Shown: in pieces, positions 44,592 through 54,024 of the stretch | How positions within the stretch are numbered: position 1 is the stretch's first letter | Layout of the letters: each line of letters starts with the position of its first letter | Assembly (NCBI GenBank): GCA_963754845.1 | Contig: CAVWHE010000002.1 | Coordinates: 36,460 to 100,459 of the forward strand | Source of the DNA: JAKASV01 sp963754845 | GTDB lineage: Bacteria; Babelota; Babeliae; Babelales; Vermiphilaceae | DNA length: 64,000 nucleotides | Direction of reading: 5' to 3' | Position numbers and translations under genes: made by a program | The notes under the pieces: model-generated | The model's input: only the letters and a program-made list of their open reading frames with translations | Database searches by the model: none | Told to the model about the DNA's origin: nothing

Positions 44592-45581
44592 TCAGGATGC
44601 GCCTGAAGGCCCTTCGTATTCCATACATTCGCGAAGAGCGCCACCAATAATACCCGTACCCGTTGCCGGGCAGAATTTTGCTATCGTACCCCGAGTATTG
44701 TTATGGTTACGCGTCGCTGTTATGCCGTCAGTATCGTCATCATCGGTCGCCGTGTTGCAGTAAACATTTTGAGCAAAGTTATCGATCGTCGCCTTCACGG
44801 CTTGCACTGCAATATCACCCAGCGCTCCATCGCGTTGGTGTATATGAGCATGTCCGAGGCGCGATTTTTTTCCGCTGTAGTTTCTGTTGTTAACAGTCAC
44901 GTCAACAGAGCTTGCAGCTCCTGTTACTTTTACGTTGCCAAAGCCATTTTCCACGACGACGTCGGCGCCCGGGTTAGTAACAATGATGGTACTTGGTATG
45001 CTTGCACCCGAGCACAATGTCCCAGGGTTTGCCTCAATACGAACAGCAAGATCGTGAGGAATTGAAATCCTCATACGCAGATCATGAAGCGGCGGTTTGA
45101 GCCAATCCCAGAAAGCCCACCAACTATTGCGCGTAGGATTAACGCTACCACGCACGATAAATTCATTGGTACGTTCGTAATAGTGGTATTCGTACGACAG
45201 GTTCTCCTTGTGCTCGGGACGATTGTACTCGTAGACAAGCGCAAGTCGCACACCTTTGTCGCTGGCATCCTTGTTCGTTTCAACGAGTACCTCTGAAGCA
45301 TTAAAACTTTGGATCTTGAACTTACTGTCACGAGTGTACGTAACGTCCTTGTCAACGGCGATCTGCAAAGGACGCACGTACCTGTTGCTGCGCAACCTCC
45401 TTTGGGCGAAATATACAAGCGTGGCAGCTCCAGAAAGTGCGGTTGCAAACTTCGCCTTTTTTTGAGCATACGACAGTATCGCACGCACGAAAGTACGACG
45501 CGAACAACCTGCAGAGCACGATTGCCACAAAGGAACCGCGAAGAAAAACAACAAGAAAAGAGCACGCACATGTACAACCAT
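44592..45581 (-). CDS. Exported GIN/DUF4097-like beta-repeat protein, paralogue 3
   Basis: 329 residues from ATG 45581 (GGGGGGTG 4 bases upstream). The signal peptide is VVHVRALFLLFFFAVPLW; a second hydrophobic stretch follows (FATALSGAATLVYFAQ), as in paralogue 2. The mature part has beta rungs (IVTNPGADVVVENGFGNVKVTGAASSVDVTVNN cannot be quoted fully, but GFGNVKVTGAAS and SVDVTVNNRN show the pattern). The end (GTIAKFCPATGTGIIGG) may be a third hydrophobic patch. Surface or periplasmic role inferred; function unknown. Confidence 0.6.
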   Translation of the reverse strand: MVVHVRALFLLFFFAVPLWQSCSAGCSRRTFVRAILSYAQKKAKFATALSGAATLVYFAQRRLRSNRYVRPLQIAVDKDVTYTRDSKFKIQSFNASEVLVETNKDASDKGVRLALVYEYNRPEHKENLSYEYHYYERTNEFIVRGSVNPTRNSWWAFWDWLKPPLHDLRMRISIPHDLAVRIEANPGTLCSGASIPSTIIVTNPGADVVVENGFGNVKVTGAASSVDVTVNNRNYSGKKSRLGHAHIHQRDGALGDIAVQAVKATIDNFAQNVYCNTATDDDDTDGITATRNHNNTRGTIAKFCPATGTGIIGGALRECMEYEGPSGAS

Positions 45582-45926
45582 GGTCACCCCCCAACACGCT
45601 AAAAACCTACGACACAGCAACGTTGCCCATCAAAGTCATGATAATAACGACGTAAGTGGCAGAGCAAGATCCTTGACCAACTCCTTCAAGAAGCCTTGCA
45701 CCATGGCCTTCCTCGCATAAATTCTCGCTCACGCGGCACGGAATCGATGAATCGGCAAAATTTCATGCACAAAGGCCCTCAGGCGCGTGCATGTGCTCGT
45801 ACGACCTTGCAATTGTACCTGTGATGCTATAGTATGGTCGTGTTCAAGCCCAACATGCTTACCGGTGCGTGCAGACGGGGAGTCAATGCGTTAGATTTTT
45901 CTTTGTGATTTTTTAAGGAGATGTCT
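45582..45926. promoter_or_regulatory. Divergent intergenic region with candidate promoter for the nucleotide translocase
   Basis: 345 bases between divergent genes. TTGCAA at 45807-45812 with TAGTAT at 45830-45835 (17-base spacer), or TATAGT at 45828-45833 (15), could drive the translocase. No gene was found in the remainder. Confidence 0.35.
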
Positions 45927-47297
45927 ATGTTACCAAAACCCTTGAGGGTTCTCTGGGGCGATCTTACGATCGAGGAAGTCAAGAAATTCGGCATCCTGGC
46001 AGCAACGCTCTCTCTCATTATCGGTACGTACTGGATGCTCCGCGTCATGAAAAACCCGTCGTTTGACCTTCTTGTCGGCTTTGAGTGGCAGCCGAGGGCA
46101 AAATTTGCCTCGATTATTTCGGTTGCCTTCGCCGTACTTTTTTACAGCAAGTTGGTTGATTTTTTTGCAAAAAAAACTCTTTTTTATATCATCTGTCTTT
46201 TTTATGGCCTCGGTTTTGTAGCCGTCGCGTATTTCATCTCCAACCCGGACCTCGCGAGCGTGAGTTCATGGGCACCGTCGCTAGCACCGCTCTTTGCATG
46301 GATTCCTGGACGTGGTCTTGGCTGGTTTTCCTACCTCTTTCTTGAAAGCTTCGGATCTATTGTTCCGGCTCTTTTTTGGTCATTTGTGGCAAGCACAACA
46401 ACGACTGAATCGGCAAAGCGCGGCTACGCTATGATTATGTCGTGCACCCAAATAGGGACAATTCTTGGTCCAACCGTTGTAAAAAATTACGTGAAGATCG
46501 TAGGGCTCCCGGCGCTCTGGGCCATCGGTGGCACCGTCATCTGCATCGTTCCTCTAATGATTTCGCTCTACAGCGCGCTCATCCCTCAGGAACACATGTC
46601 GGCGGCAGAACAAGCGAAACCGAAAACAGGAATGCTTGAAGGTATGAAGCTTCTCTTAACACGCTCGTACCTCATGGGCATTCTCGTTGTTGTCACGATG
46701 TATGAGGTTATCAGCACCATCATCGAATACCAAATGAACACGTGCATCAAGAAGCTCTACCCAGCGTCGCTTGATGGTGGGGCCAAGTTTGCAGAACTTG
46801 ATGCTCTCAACGGTCAGTGCCTTGGCGTTCTTTCGTTCGTGTTTGCACTCCTTGGCACAAGCTTTTTTATGCGAAGATTTGGCCTCAAATTCTGTCTCAT
46901 TTCGTTCCCAACAACCATCGGCATAACGGTGCTCGCAGTTTTTGCCTATTACCTCTCGGGGGCCGAAGCCCAACATCTCATGTGGGCGTTCTTTTCCGCC
47001 GTTGTTGTCATAAAAGGCCTCAACTACGCACTCAATAATCCGTCGAAAGAAATCCTTTATATTCCGACAAGTAAGGACGTCAAATTCAAGACAAAGGGAT
47101 GGATTGATGCCTTTGGCAACCGTACGGCCAAGGCCTGCGGAGCCCTTGTAACGGATTCGCTGGGATCGTCGTTGTCAGTACTTGTTTCCTACGGTACTGT
47201 CGCATCGCTTGCCATCCTAGCCTTTTGGATATCGGTAGCACCATTTGTCGGCAACACATTCGGCAAGCTTCAAGCAGAAAACAAAATTATCGAATAA
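45927..47297 (+). CDS. tlc: Tlc/NTT-family ATP/ADP (nucleotide) translocase
   Basis: 456 residues, inner-membrane carrier with about 11-12 membrane helices. It matches the Tlc family: PLRVLWGDLTIEEVKKFG, YWMLRVMKNPSFD, FWSFVASTTTTESAKRGY, and late KELYIPTSKDVKFKTKGWID-type residues (EILYIPTSKDVKFKTKGW). Such carriers in Rickettsia, Chlamydiae, Dependentiae and plastids exchange host ATP for bacterial ADP or import nucleotides. The ATG at 45927 has AAGGAG 6 bases before; the ATG two codons upstream abuts the ribosome site. A strong terminator follows. The presence of this gene is the best evidence for an intracellular life style. Substrate cannot be read from sequence alone. Confidence 0.95.
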   Translation: MLPKPLRVLWGDLTIEEVKKFGILAATLSLIIGTYWMLRVMKNPSFDLLVGFEWQPRAKFASIISVAFAVLFYSKLVDFFAKKTLFYIICLFYGLGFVAVAYFISNPDLASVSSWAPSLAPLFAWIPGRGLGWFSYLFLESFGSIVPALFWSFVASTTTTESAKRGYAMIMSCTQIGTILGPTVVKNYVKIVGLPALWAIGGTVICIVPLMISLYSALIPQEHMSAAEQAKPKTGMLEGMKLLLTRSYLMGILVVVTMYEVISTIIEYQMNTCIKKLYPASLDGGAKFAELDALNGQCLGVLSFVFALLGTSFFMRRFGLKFCLISFPTTIGITVLAVFAYYLSGAEAQHLMWAFFSAVVVIKGLNYALNNPSKEILYIPTSKDVKFKTKGWIDAFGNRTAKACGALVTDSLGSSLSVLVSYGTVASLAILAFWISVAPFVGNTFGKLQAENKIIE

Positions 47298-47330
47298 AAA
47301 GCCTTAAGACTCACCGTTCTCGAAGGCTGA

Positions 47331-47375
47331 AAAAGTCATGAGTTGTGTGCGGCGCGTACAACTCGTGACTTTTTT
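47331..47375 (+). terminator. Intrinsic terminator after the translocase
   Basis: Arms AAAAGTCATGAGTTGT (47331-47346) and ACAACTCGTGACTTTT (47358-47373) pair along their whole length with one G-T, around an 11-base loop, ending in a T run. It may work in both directions. Confidence 0.88.
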
Positions 47376-47402
47376 ATGGAATGCTACAAAAATGGAAAAA
47401 AT

Positions 47403-48041
47403 ATGAAAAATACTTTATTTTTAGCATCAAAGTCACGATCACGACGTACCCTTCTTGAAGAAGCCAAAATACCGTTCGTTACCATCGATCAAGACGCTGA
47501 GGAAATGTGGTGCGATTGGAACCTTCCCCTCAGAACCATCGTCGAACGACTTGCTGTCCACAAGATGAAGCACGCCGTCGTGCCACCCGGTGTCGAGGGT
47601 CAGCATTGTCACGTTGTAACGGCAGATACACTCTCAGTGAACGCCGACGGGACCATCCACGGCAAACCAGTCGACCGCGACGATGCAATCGCTAAAATCA
47701 AAGCAGCACGGCAGGGCTCAAGCGTCGGCACTGCCTTCTGTCTCGATCTCAAGGTTTGGCACGATGGATCATGGCATATGTGCAAACGGGTCGAGCGCTA
47801 CGTGAAGGCTGATTATCTTTTTGTCGTTCCCGACGAGTGGATAGACACCTACCTTGAGAACTCGCTCAGCTACACTTCATCGGGAGCCATCGCCATCGAG
47901 GGTTACGGAGCACAATTCCTGCGAACGATCGCCGGATCGCACTCAACAATCGTTGGCCTACCCATGTTTGAGCTCCGCGAAGCGCTCGTCGAACTTGGAT
48001 TTTTCGACGATTCTCTCAGTGCTCGGCCATTTTCTTCTTAG
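47403..48041 (+). CDS. Maf-like nucleotide pyrophosphatase
   Basis: 212 residues from ATG 47403. ASKSRSRRTLLEEA carries the SxSxRR signature of Maf proteins, which hydrolyse non-canonical or excess nucleoside triphosphates. The middle VVTADTLSVNADGTIHGKP holds the usual AD and GKP motifs, and AIEGYGAQFLRTIAGSHSTIVGLP is the family's C-terminal block. An upstream in-frame start at 47343 lies within the translocase terminator. Its 3' end overlaps the convergent hypothetical gene by 26 bases. Confidence 0.9.
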   Translation: MKNTLFLASKSRSRRTLLEEAKIPFVTIDQDAEEMWCDWNLPLRTIVERLAVHKMKHAVVPPGVEGQHCHVVTADTLSVNADGTIHGKPVDRDDAIAKIKAARQGSSVGTAFCLDLKVWHDGSWHMCKRVERYVKADYLFVVPDEWIDTYLENSLSYTSSGAIAIEGYGAQFLRTIAGSHSTIVGLPMFELREALVELGFFDDSLSARPFSS

Positions 48042-48495
48042 GCTTCCACTCTTTGAGTATCTCGCGCAAGAGGAGATCTTGACGGGCCTCGCGCGACTCG
48101 TTGGTCATCGCTGGTGAAGCTTTCTCGAGACTCGTCTGTACGAGGCGCTCGTCGCACACACTTGTATCGATATGCTCCAGGGCCGGCAACGAATGCCTTT
48201 CGCACACGCGCTGTGCGGATTGTTCCTCAATGGTTTCGGCAAGCATTGCCTCAAGGGCGCAAAAAAACTCGACCATATCGTCATGAGCACACTGGTATGC
48301 ATCATCATCATTATGGCAGCGAATTTTGACTATTTTTTCCTTGAGCCCGCGCGCTACGGCACGCGAGACCATTTTCTTAAGTCGGCTTGCATCGTGATCA
48401 ACCATCCAACGCAGGAGGCACAAAAGTTCGTACGAAACGGCAAACTGCTCGTCTCGCTCGCCAGGCTCCTCAAAAACAAATTCCTCGCGGTCCAT
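48016..48495 (-). CDS. Hypothetical helical acidic protein
   Basis: 159 residues, no signal peptide, mostly helical and charged, with a basic KKKMAEH end. ATG 48495 follows GAGGATG and lies 2 bases after the htpX stop, so it is the last gene of an hspR-htpX operon. Segments such as FAVSYELLCLLRWMVDHDASRLKKMVSRAVARG suggest a helical bundle. I do not recognise the family. It could be a stress-related accessory protein by context only. Confidence 0.6.
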   Translation of the reverse strand: MDREEFVFEEPGERDEQFAVSYELLCLLRWMVDHDASRLKKMVSRAVARGLKEKIVKIRCHNDDDAYQCAHDDMVEFFCALEAMLAETIEEQSAQRVCERHSLPALEHIDTSVCDERLVQTSLEKASPAMTNESREARQDLLLREILKEWKPKKKMAEH

Positions 48496-48497
48496 GT

Positions 48498-49361
48498 TTA
48501 CATCCTCGTGTGCATCTGCCGAAGCCTTCTGATACGTTCTATGACAGGAGGATGCGTCGAAAAGAGAGCGACGATACCTCGAGAGGAAAGCGGATTAACG
48601 ATAAACAAAGATGCCGTCGCCGCCTTATTCATGTCGACTGACGCATACGCGCGATCACGTTCGCTGCTATAGTGGAGTTTTTCGAGAGCCGAGGCCAGGG
48701 CCAGAGGGTCGCTGCTGTAGTGAGCAGCCGATTCGTCAGCCAGGTATTCACGCGACCGCGAAATGGCAAGCTGAACAAGCATTGCTGCAAGTGGCATAAA
48801 AATAACAACAAAAATTGCGAAAGGGCCACTGCCCTCACGACGGTCACGTGACGAGCCGAAAAGGGCGTTGAATTTGACCATATTAGCGAGATAACTGACA
48901 GCCGTGGCCAAGGTAGCAGCAACGGTTGAAACGAGAATATCGCGGTTTTTTACATGCGAAAGTTCATGAGCAAGAACGCCACGCAGCTCGCGCGCATCAA
49001 GCATATCAAGGATTCCTTCAGTAACCGCCACTGAAGCATTGCCGGGATTTCGACCTGTCGCAAAAGCATTGGCCGTTGCACCAGGAATGAGCCACAGCCG
49101 TGGCACCGGTATATCCATGGCGCGGGTAAGTTCGCCAACCATTTCATAAACGTCGTGGTGACTATGCCCGTCGAGTGGTCGCGCCCCGTACATACGAAGG
49201 ACGATCTTGTCGGCAAAAAAATAGCTGCCGATATTGAGAACAAGGGCGAGAGCGCATGCACACAAAAGACCGGTCTCGCCACCGAGAGCCTGCCCAGCAA
49301 CAAGCACGAGTGCACTCAAAAAACCAAGCAGCACAAAAGTTTTAACGTGATTTGCAATCAT
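48498..49361 (-). CDS. htpX: HtpX-like M48 membrane metalloprotease
   Basis: 287 residues from ATG 49361, the usual length. Two N-terminal membrane helices (TFVLLGFLSALVLVAG, ALALVLNIGSYFFAD), the zinc motif HELSH (LAHELSHVKNRD), two more membrane helices (FAIFVVIFMPLAAMLVQLA), then the third ligand region SREYLADESAA. The protease degrades damaged inner-membrane proteins. GAGGA lies about 11 bases before the start; in-frame ATG 49406 would overlap hspR. It follows a HspR-type repressor gene, suggesting control by heat shock. Confidence 0.93.
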   Translation of the reverse strand: MIANHVKTFVLLGFLSALVLVAGQALGGETGLLCACALALVLNIGSYFFADKIVLRMYGARPLDGHSHHDVYEMVGELTRAMDIPVPRLWLIPGATANAFATGRNPGNASVAVTEGILDMLDARELRGVLAHELSHVKNRDILVSTVAATLATAVSYLANMVKFNALFGSSRDRREGSGPFAIFVVIFMPLAAMLVQLAISRSREYLADESAAHYSSDPLALASALEKLHYSSERDRAYASVDMNKAATASLFIVNPLSSRGIVALFSTHPPVIERIRRLRQMHTRM

Positions 49362-49398
49362 ATGCAACCATTTCCTCGACCCCGCGTGCGTGGGACCG

Positions 49399-49845
49399 TC
49401 ATTCATACTCAATTTGCCACTTGTCAACATCAACCACGTGCTCTTCACGTACTTTGCCGGGTTCGCCTTTCTGAGCGGCCTGCTCACGGATCTTCGTGAG
49501 CTGTCTGACGTTTGCCTTGATAGCTTGCTCAGAGGTTTTACCCTCTTTATCGAGTTCCTTATGTGCCTCTTCAAAGAGATCGTTCATCTGCTGCTGCATT
49601 CTTTTCATTTGCTTTTTGAGCTTAAGAATCATCTGAACACCAGCGAGGTTGATGCCAAGCTGATGCGTTAGATAGATTACCTCCTCAAGCTTTTCAACAT
49701 CGTCCTCTGAAAAGAGTCTTGTGTTACCCTCAGACCGCTTGGGACTAATAAGCCCCTCTTTCTCGTAGAGGCGGATCGTCTGTTGGTGAACCTCAAACAT
49801 CTTTGCCACTGCCGATATAGAAAAAAAACCCTTTCTTCTCTTCAC
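49399..49845 (-). CDS. hspR: HspR-like MerR-family heat-shock repressor
   Basis: 148 residues. The MerR winged helix is ISAVAKMFEVHQQTIRLYEKEGLISPKR, followed by TRLFSEDDVEKLEEV and GINLAGVQMILKL, the stretch typical of HspR. A coiled coil follows (LKKQMKRMQQQMNDL). HspR represses chaperone and protease genes until unfolded protein titrates its corepressor DnaK. It lies 37 bases upstream of htpX, so autoregulation of the pair is likely. GTG 49845, with GAGG about 8 bases upstream, is chosen; GTG 49860 is possible. I could not find a clear HAIR operator. Confidence 0.85.
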   Translation of the reverse strand: MKRRKGFFSISAVAKMFEVHQQTIRLYEKEGLISPKRSEGNTRLFSEDDVEKLEEVIYLTHQLGINLAGVQMILKLKKQMKRMQQQMNDLFEEAHKELDKEGKTSEQAIKANVRQLTKIREQAAQKGEPGKVREEHVVDVDKWQIEYE

Positions 49846-50013
49846 ATGAGCCCGCCTCACCTGACCACACGACCGTTGACGTGCTTATTATACCATCTTT
49901 TGAGGCAAATCACAGGGCTCTTTTTGGTTTGTGCGCGTGAGATTCTACTGCGGCGTTACAAACGGAAATGTGTATAAGGTTTTAAACAGGGAATGGCCAG
50001 GCTGAAGGGAGTT

Positions 50014-53000
50014 CTACTTTTGATCAGACACAGCCAGTGATTTCAAGGGCATAACCAAAGTTAAACCGGCCTTCTGCATACGAGATAAAATAAAGCCAAA
50101 GTTTGTCCGAGCCGAAGGCTCACGAGGACCTGCTTCTCCAAGCATTGCAAGAACATGGGCAAATATGTCAATCGTTGCAGTACTTGCACTTTCCCTGAGT
50201 TCGATAAACCTCAGGAGATATCGCATGGCCTCTTTGTAACATGTGCGGAGCACGGCAACGTCATTTTCTTGCAAACTTTTTTCCATGTAGCATGCGGCAA
50301 GTTGCACAATCATTTCAATGCAGCTATCGTTACATTGGCAAAATTTAAGGAGATATTCGATGGCATCATCCCACTTTTTTTCTTTAATAGCCCACGAACT
50401 CAAAAAAGAATACACTTCACAGCGAAGTCGCCTGCCGTACGCTGTGCATGCGCGCTCCGATTGCCAACGCACCTCGTGCTCGGCAAGAAGGGCGTGAATT
50501 TCAGGGATAAGTGATTCAGTATACTTAGGGTCTCTCTGGATGTTAAGTCGTGCGGCCATGACAAGTGCGAGAAACCTCGTCGCCGCGTCGCGCTTTTTTT
50601 CAACCTCGGTTCGCCGCCCAGCACTACCCGGTAACGATGTATGTCCAAGAGCCTTTTTTACGTACGAAATAGCCGTTGCCATGCTTTGTTTTATGAGTCC
50701 ATGCCGAGCGAAACTGCCGCAGCCTGGTATGTGCTCAAAGGCAAGCTCGACCAGCGCGCAAGCGTTGCCAGCAGCCGCTGATTCTTTAAATATCGCGAGT
50801 CCCTTGGCAAGCTTTTCTTTGGGATTTTTGCATGTTTCACAGTCGGCTTTACAGCGGTAGTGATCTGCCAGAAGAAAGCATGCTGCCCGGTTAACAGGAT
50901 CGAAGGTGCGCGCTTTTTTAAGGAGTTTTTTGAAGGATTCACGGTTGCCGAAGAGTCCCAAAGTTACAATGGCAATGTCAACGCAGGAGGCTGCAACGAA
51001 TTTTTTGTCCACAAACTCGACTTTGTTGGCTGTTCTTTCAAGAAGTGGGAGTGCAACGGTTTCAACTTCGCGTACAAAATCAATCGTATGTGTTCGTGTG
51101 CGCGTGAGTCGAGCGATATAACATCTTCCCAAGCAAGCAGCAACGTAATCGTCATGCGATGCAGCAGCAAGCATTGATTGCCACGCTCCGCACGTGTGTG
51201 CATAGTTTTGAAGATCCTTGTCACCGTCGTAGGACTTCTCTTGAATAAGTCCCTCAGCTTCCATGAAAAGGTCGCCGGCGCTAGCATCGTGGCGCATGAG
51301 TAAAAAAGGAACAGCAGTATACCGCGCCATAATGGCAAGTGGTCCTTTTTCTTCAATGATAAGACGGCTGAGTTCATCGAGACACTCGGCGATCGTTTCC
51401 TGACAGATGTTTTTACAAGCCAAGGCCTTTTGAGCACATAAAAAAGCTTTTTGGGAAGATTTTTCAAGGAAAAGTCCACGATGATGAAGAAACGCACATA
51501 AACTATATGCTGAAGCAACCTCCCCAACGACAGCGCGATCAAGGGCGGCCAGCGCATCGTTTGTATAGTCTTTGAGGAGCGGCGAATTCGTAAGGAGACA
51601 CATTTTGGCAAAAATGACACAGTCGCGAAGATCGCCGGATTGCACATGTTCTTTCAGGAGCTTGACGAGGGGCATGATGATCTCTTCATGGCGCACGGCA
51701 ACCGTAATTACCGGACCAACCTCATGATTCGCGAGCAATGAACGCTCAAGATCGGCAAGCGAAGGCTCATCAAAAGAACCGCACGCTGCCGAACAACAGG
51801 CACGTACAAAAGCCGCATGACGCGTTTCATGGTCATTTTTGACGAGGCTCAAAGCCTGAACGTAGGAGCCCTTTTTGCAAAAAGCAAGGGCACGGTAACA
51901 CGTGTCGCGTCCAAGAGCTGTGTGTCCTTGGTTCAAGCTTTGCTCAAGACACGCAAAGGCTCGGTCGTCGGCGGCGACAAGTGCCGATGTGCCACCATGT
52001 TCAAAAAGTATACGGGCAAGGACGTAAAGCCCAGCCGTACTTGTCGGCTCCGCTTTGAGAACCGCAGTGGCGTAGCGATAGGCGAGTGCAGGGTCGGTTT
52101 TCACGACGTAGCCCGAGGCATACGTTTTGCCGACGTAATAGAGGTACGCGAGCTCGAGCGCATCGGCAACACAACCGTTTTCAGCCCTCTCTTTTAAGAG
52201 CTCAAGGTCGCGGGTAATGACATGGGCCGGTGTATCAGGAGCGTCGGCGTGGGCACGCACGAGAGCGCGAAGTGCATTCGGACATCCAACGCCTACGGCG
52301 TACTCAAGATATTCCCGCGCCTGACTTGGCTTTCCACACGCAATAAGGGCCTGCCCGAGAGCAAGCGCACAGACACCACGATCGGCACGCGCGTTGAGTG
52401 TCGCGCACTGCACACGCCCGAGGAGATCCCAGGACTTTTTAAGCGAAGCTCTACGGGCGGCAAGGTCGTCGTGATCGAAGGGTGTCGCTATTTCAACAAG
52501 AGCCGCAACGTAACATGCTGCTTTGTTGCCGCTGTCGACCATGGCATACACCAAGGAGTTCATTTTTTTTTCGTGCAAAAACTTCGCCACAGCTTCCCAA
52601 ACATCGCGAGATGCCGAAAAGGTGGTGTGTAAAAAGGGTTGTAGTAAAACGTGAGCCTTATCACCTTCATGCACGAGGGCGACGATATAATGTGCGCATG
52701 ACGCCGGGTCATCACTTTCGGCGAGTTCCTGAAGGGCATCGAAGGCATGCCTTTTAAGATCATCGTCAGAGGGATTCATACAAACGGAAAGATAATGAGC
52801 GGCGGCATCTTTAAACGAACGGTTTACACCGAGCCCCTCACGATACATTGTTGCCAGACAAAAATGTACATACGGGGCCCTTGAACAATTGTGCTGCAAG
52901 AGTGAAAGCGTATGCCCACTGTAGGCCTTATTTTCATACAGAAGAATCGCCAGCGGGTACGATGCATAACGAACGCCAGCTTTGTTTTTGGCTTCGAGGA

Positions 53001-54024
53001 ATCTCAGAGTTCTTGGAGAACATAGTCGCACAAGATGGGCAAGAGCAGCGCGTCCTTCTGGATGTGAAACAAGCACATCAAGGTCGTTACACACTTCACG
53101 CAGCGCGGCTTCGCCGCATGCGCCCTCAAGAAGAGCGGCACTTCGATAGCACCGTGCCACAAAGTCTCCCTTGTGAGCGTGCCGCGTGAGCATATTGACG
53201 GCACTTGTTCTGTCATGGTCGTCGCCATGTTCATAAAGATATCGCTGAAGAATCATGTCGACGTGTTCATCGCCACTTTGTGCCACGCACTCGCACGCGG
53301 TGCGGAGCCCGTGGTCGCGCACAAGACAAACACAATCCTCGTCAGAACGACCGCCGAAGATACCTTTCAACCACGCATGAGCTGCAGCTGAAAAAGCGGA
53401 ATCTTTGCACGCAGCACGCGCATAAAACGAGGCCAGTATAGCTTGTGCGCGTACATGTGCATGATCGGCGACGTCGCCGAGAACGGCCATCGCGCGCTCA
53501 TAGGCTGATCGGTATGGTTGGCGCTCGAGGACCGATCTTCCGAGGCTCGGAACAAGCGCGAGCATGCGCTCACCGTCGGCAAGGGCCTGTTCGTTATCGG
53601 ATCCCCCTGCAGCAACCGTGCGCACCACAAAACTCTCGTAGTAACGCAAAAACGAAGAACACTGAAGGAGAAAACGCACACGACGGTAGTCCTTTCTTTC
53701 CTGCGCCATGGTAGCGGTGCGCTCTAGATCAGCAATTTTGTCGCTGATTTCTCGAGCAAGAGATGTGGAGTGAGTCGGCGCATGGATTTCGTGGATGCCA
53801 TTACGCTGGCCGCGGAGTTCACGATAAAAAAATTGGCGTGTTGTCAGATCAAATCCAGCAACATAGTGTTGACTGTGTAACGGATATAGACCCGGGCATG
53901 GAGTGCTCATGCACGAGCGCACACTATCCTGTGATCCAAGAAGTACGCGCGAAGCAAGTGTTGCGGCACAAGCGCACCACACGAGGAAACGCATGTACAA
54001 ACTAGAAGTGCACGACTGTGGCAT
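50014..54024 (-). CDS. Giant exported Sel1/TPR-repeat protein
   Basis: 1336 residues from ATG 54024 (GGGGA 7 bases upstream). A signal peptide follows a short lead (LYMRFLVWCACAATLASRV). The rest is a long solenoid of helix pairs. Clear Sel1-type units include FCLATMYREGLGVNRSFKDAA, ALELAYLYYVGKT and ACFLLADHYRCKADC; between them are looser TPR-like pairs. There are many cysteines. Sel1 and TPR proteins of intracellular bacteria serve as scaffolds or host-interaction factors (for example in Legionella). It stands between hspR and the four-Cache gene, all on the minus strand, but gaps of 150-340 bases suggest separate units. Confidence 0.8.
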   Translation of the reverse strand: MPQSCTSSLYMRFLVWCACAATLASRVLLGSQDSVRSCMSTPCPGLYPLHSQHYVAGFDLTTRQFFYRELRGQRNGIHEIHAPTHSTSLAREISDKIADLERTATMAQERKDYRRVRFLLQCSSFLRYYESFVVRTVAAGGSDNEQALADGERMLALVPSLGRSVLERQPYRSAYERAMAVLGDVADHAHVRAQAILASFYARAACKDSAFSAAAHAWLKGIFGGRSDEDCVCLVRDHGLRTACECVAQSGDEHVDMILQRYLYEHGDDHDRTSAVNMLTRHAHKGDFVARCYRSAALLEGACGEAALREVCNDLDVLVSHPEGRAALAHLVRLCSPRTLRFLEAKNKAGVRYASYPLAILLYENKAYSGHTLSLLQHNCSRAPYVHFCLATMYREGLGVNRSFKDAAAHYLSVCMNPSDDDLKRHAFDALQELAESDDPASCAHYIVALVHEGDKAHVLLQPFLHTTFSASRDVWEAVAKFLHEKKMNSLVYAMVDSGNKAACYVAALVEIATPFDHDDLAARRASLKKSWDLLGRVQCATLNARADRGVCALALGQALIACGKPSQAREYLEYAVGVGCPNALRALVRAHADAPDTPAHVITRDLELLKERAENGCVADALELAYLYYVGKTYASGYVVKTDPALAYRYATAVLKAEPTSTAGLYVLARILFEHGGTSALVAADDRAFACLEQSLNQGHTALGRDTCYRALAFCKKGSYVQALSLVKNDHETRHAAFVRACCSAACGSFDEPSLADLERSLLANHEVGPVITVAVRHEEIIMPLVKLLKEHVQSGDLRDCVIFAKMCLLTNSPLLKDYTNDALAALDRAVVGEVASAYSLCAFLHHRGLFLEKSSQKAFLCAQKALACKNICQETIAECLDELSRLIIEEKGPLAIMARYTAVPFLLMRHDASAGDLFMEAEGLIQEKSYDGDKDLQNYAHTCGAWQSMLAAASHDDYVAACLGRCYIARLTRTRTHTIDFVREVETVALPLLERTANKVEFVDKKFVAASCVDIAIVTLGLFGNRESFKKLLKKARTFDPVNRAACFLLADHYRCKADCETCKNPKEKLAKGLAIFKESAAAGNACALVELAFEHIPGCGSFARHGLIKQSMATAISYVKKALGHTSLPGSAGRRTEVEKKRDAATRFLALVMAARLNIQRDPKYTESLIPEIHALLAEHEVRWQSERACTAYGRRLRCEVYSFLSSWAIKEKKWDDAIEYLLKFCQCNDSCIEMIVQLAACYMEKSLQENDVAVLRTCYKEAMRYLLRFIELRESASTATIDIFAHVLAMLGEAGPREPSARTNFGFILSRMQKAGLTLVMPLKSLAVSDQK

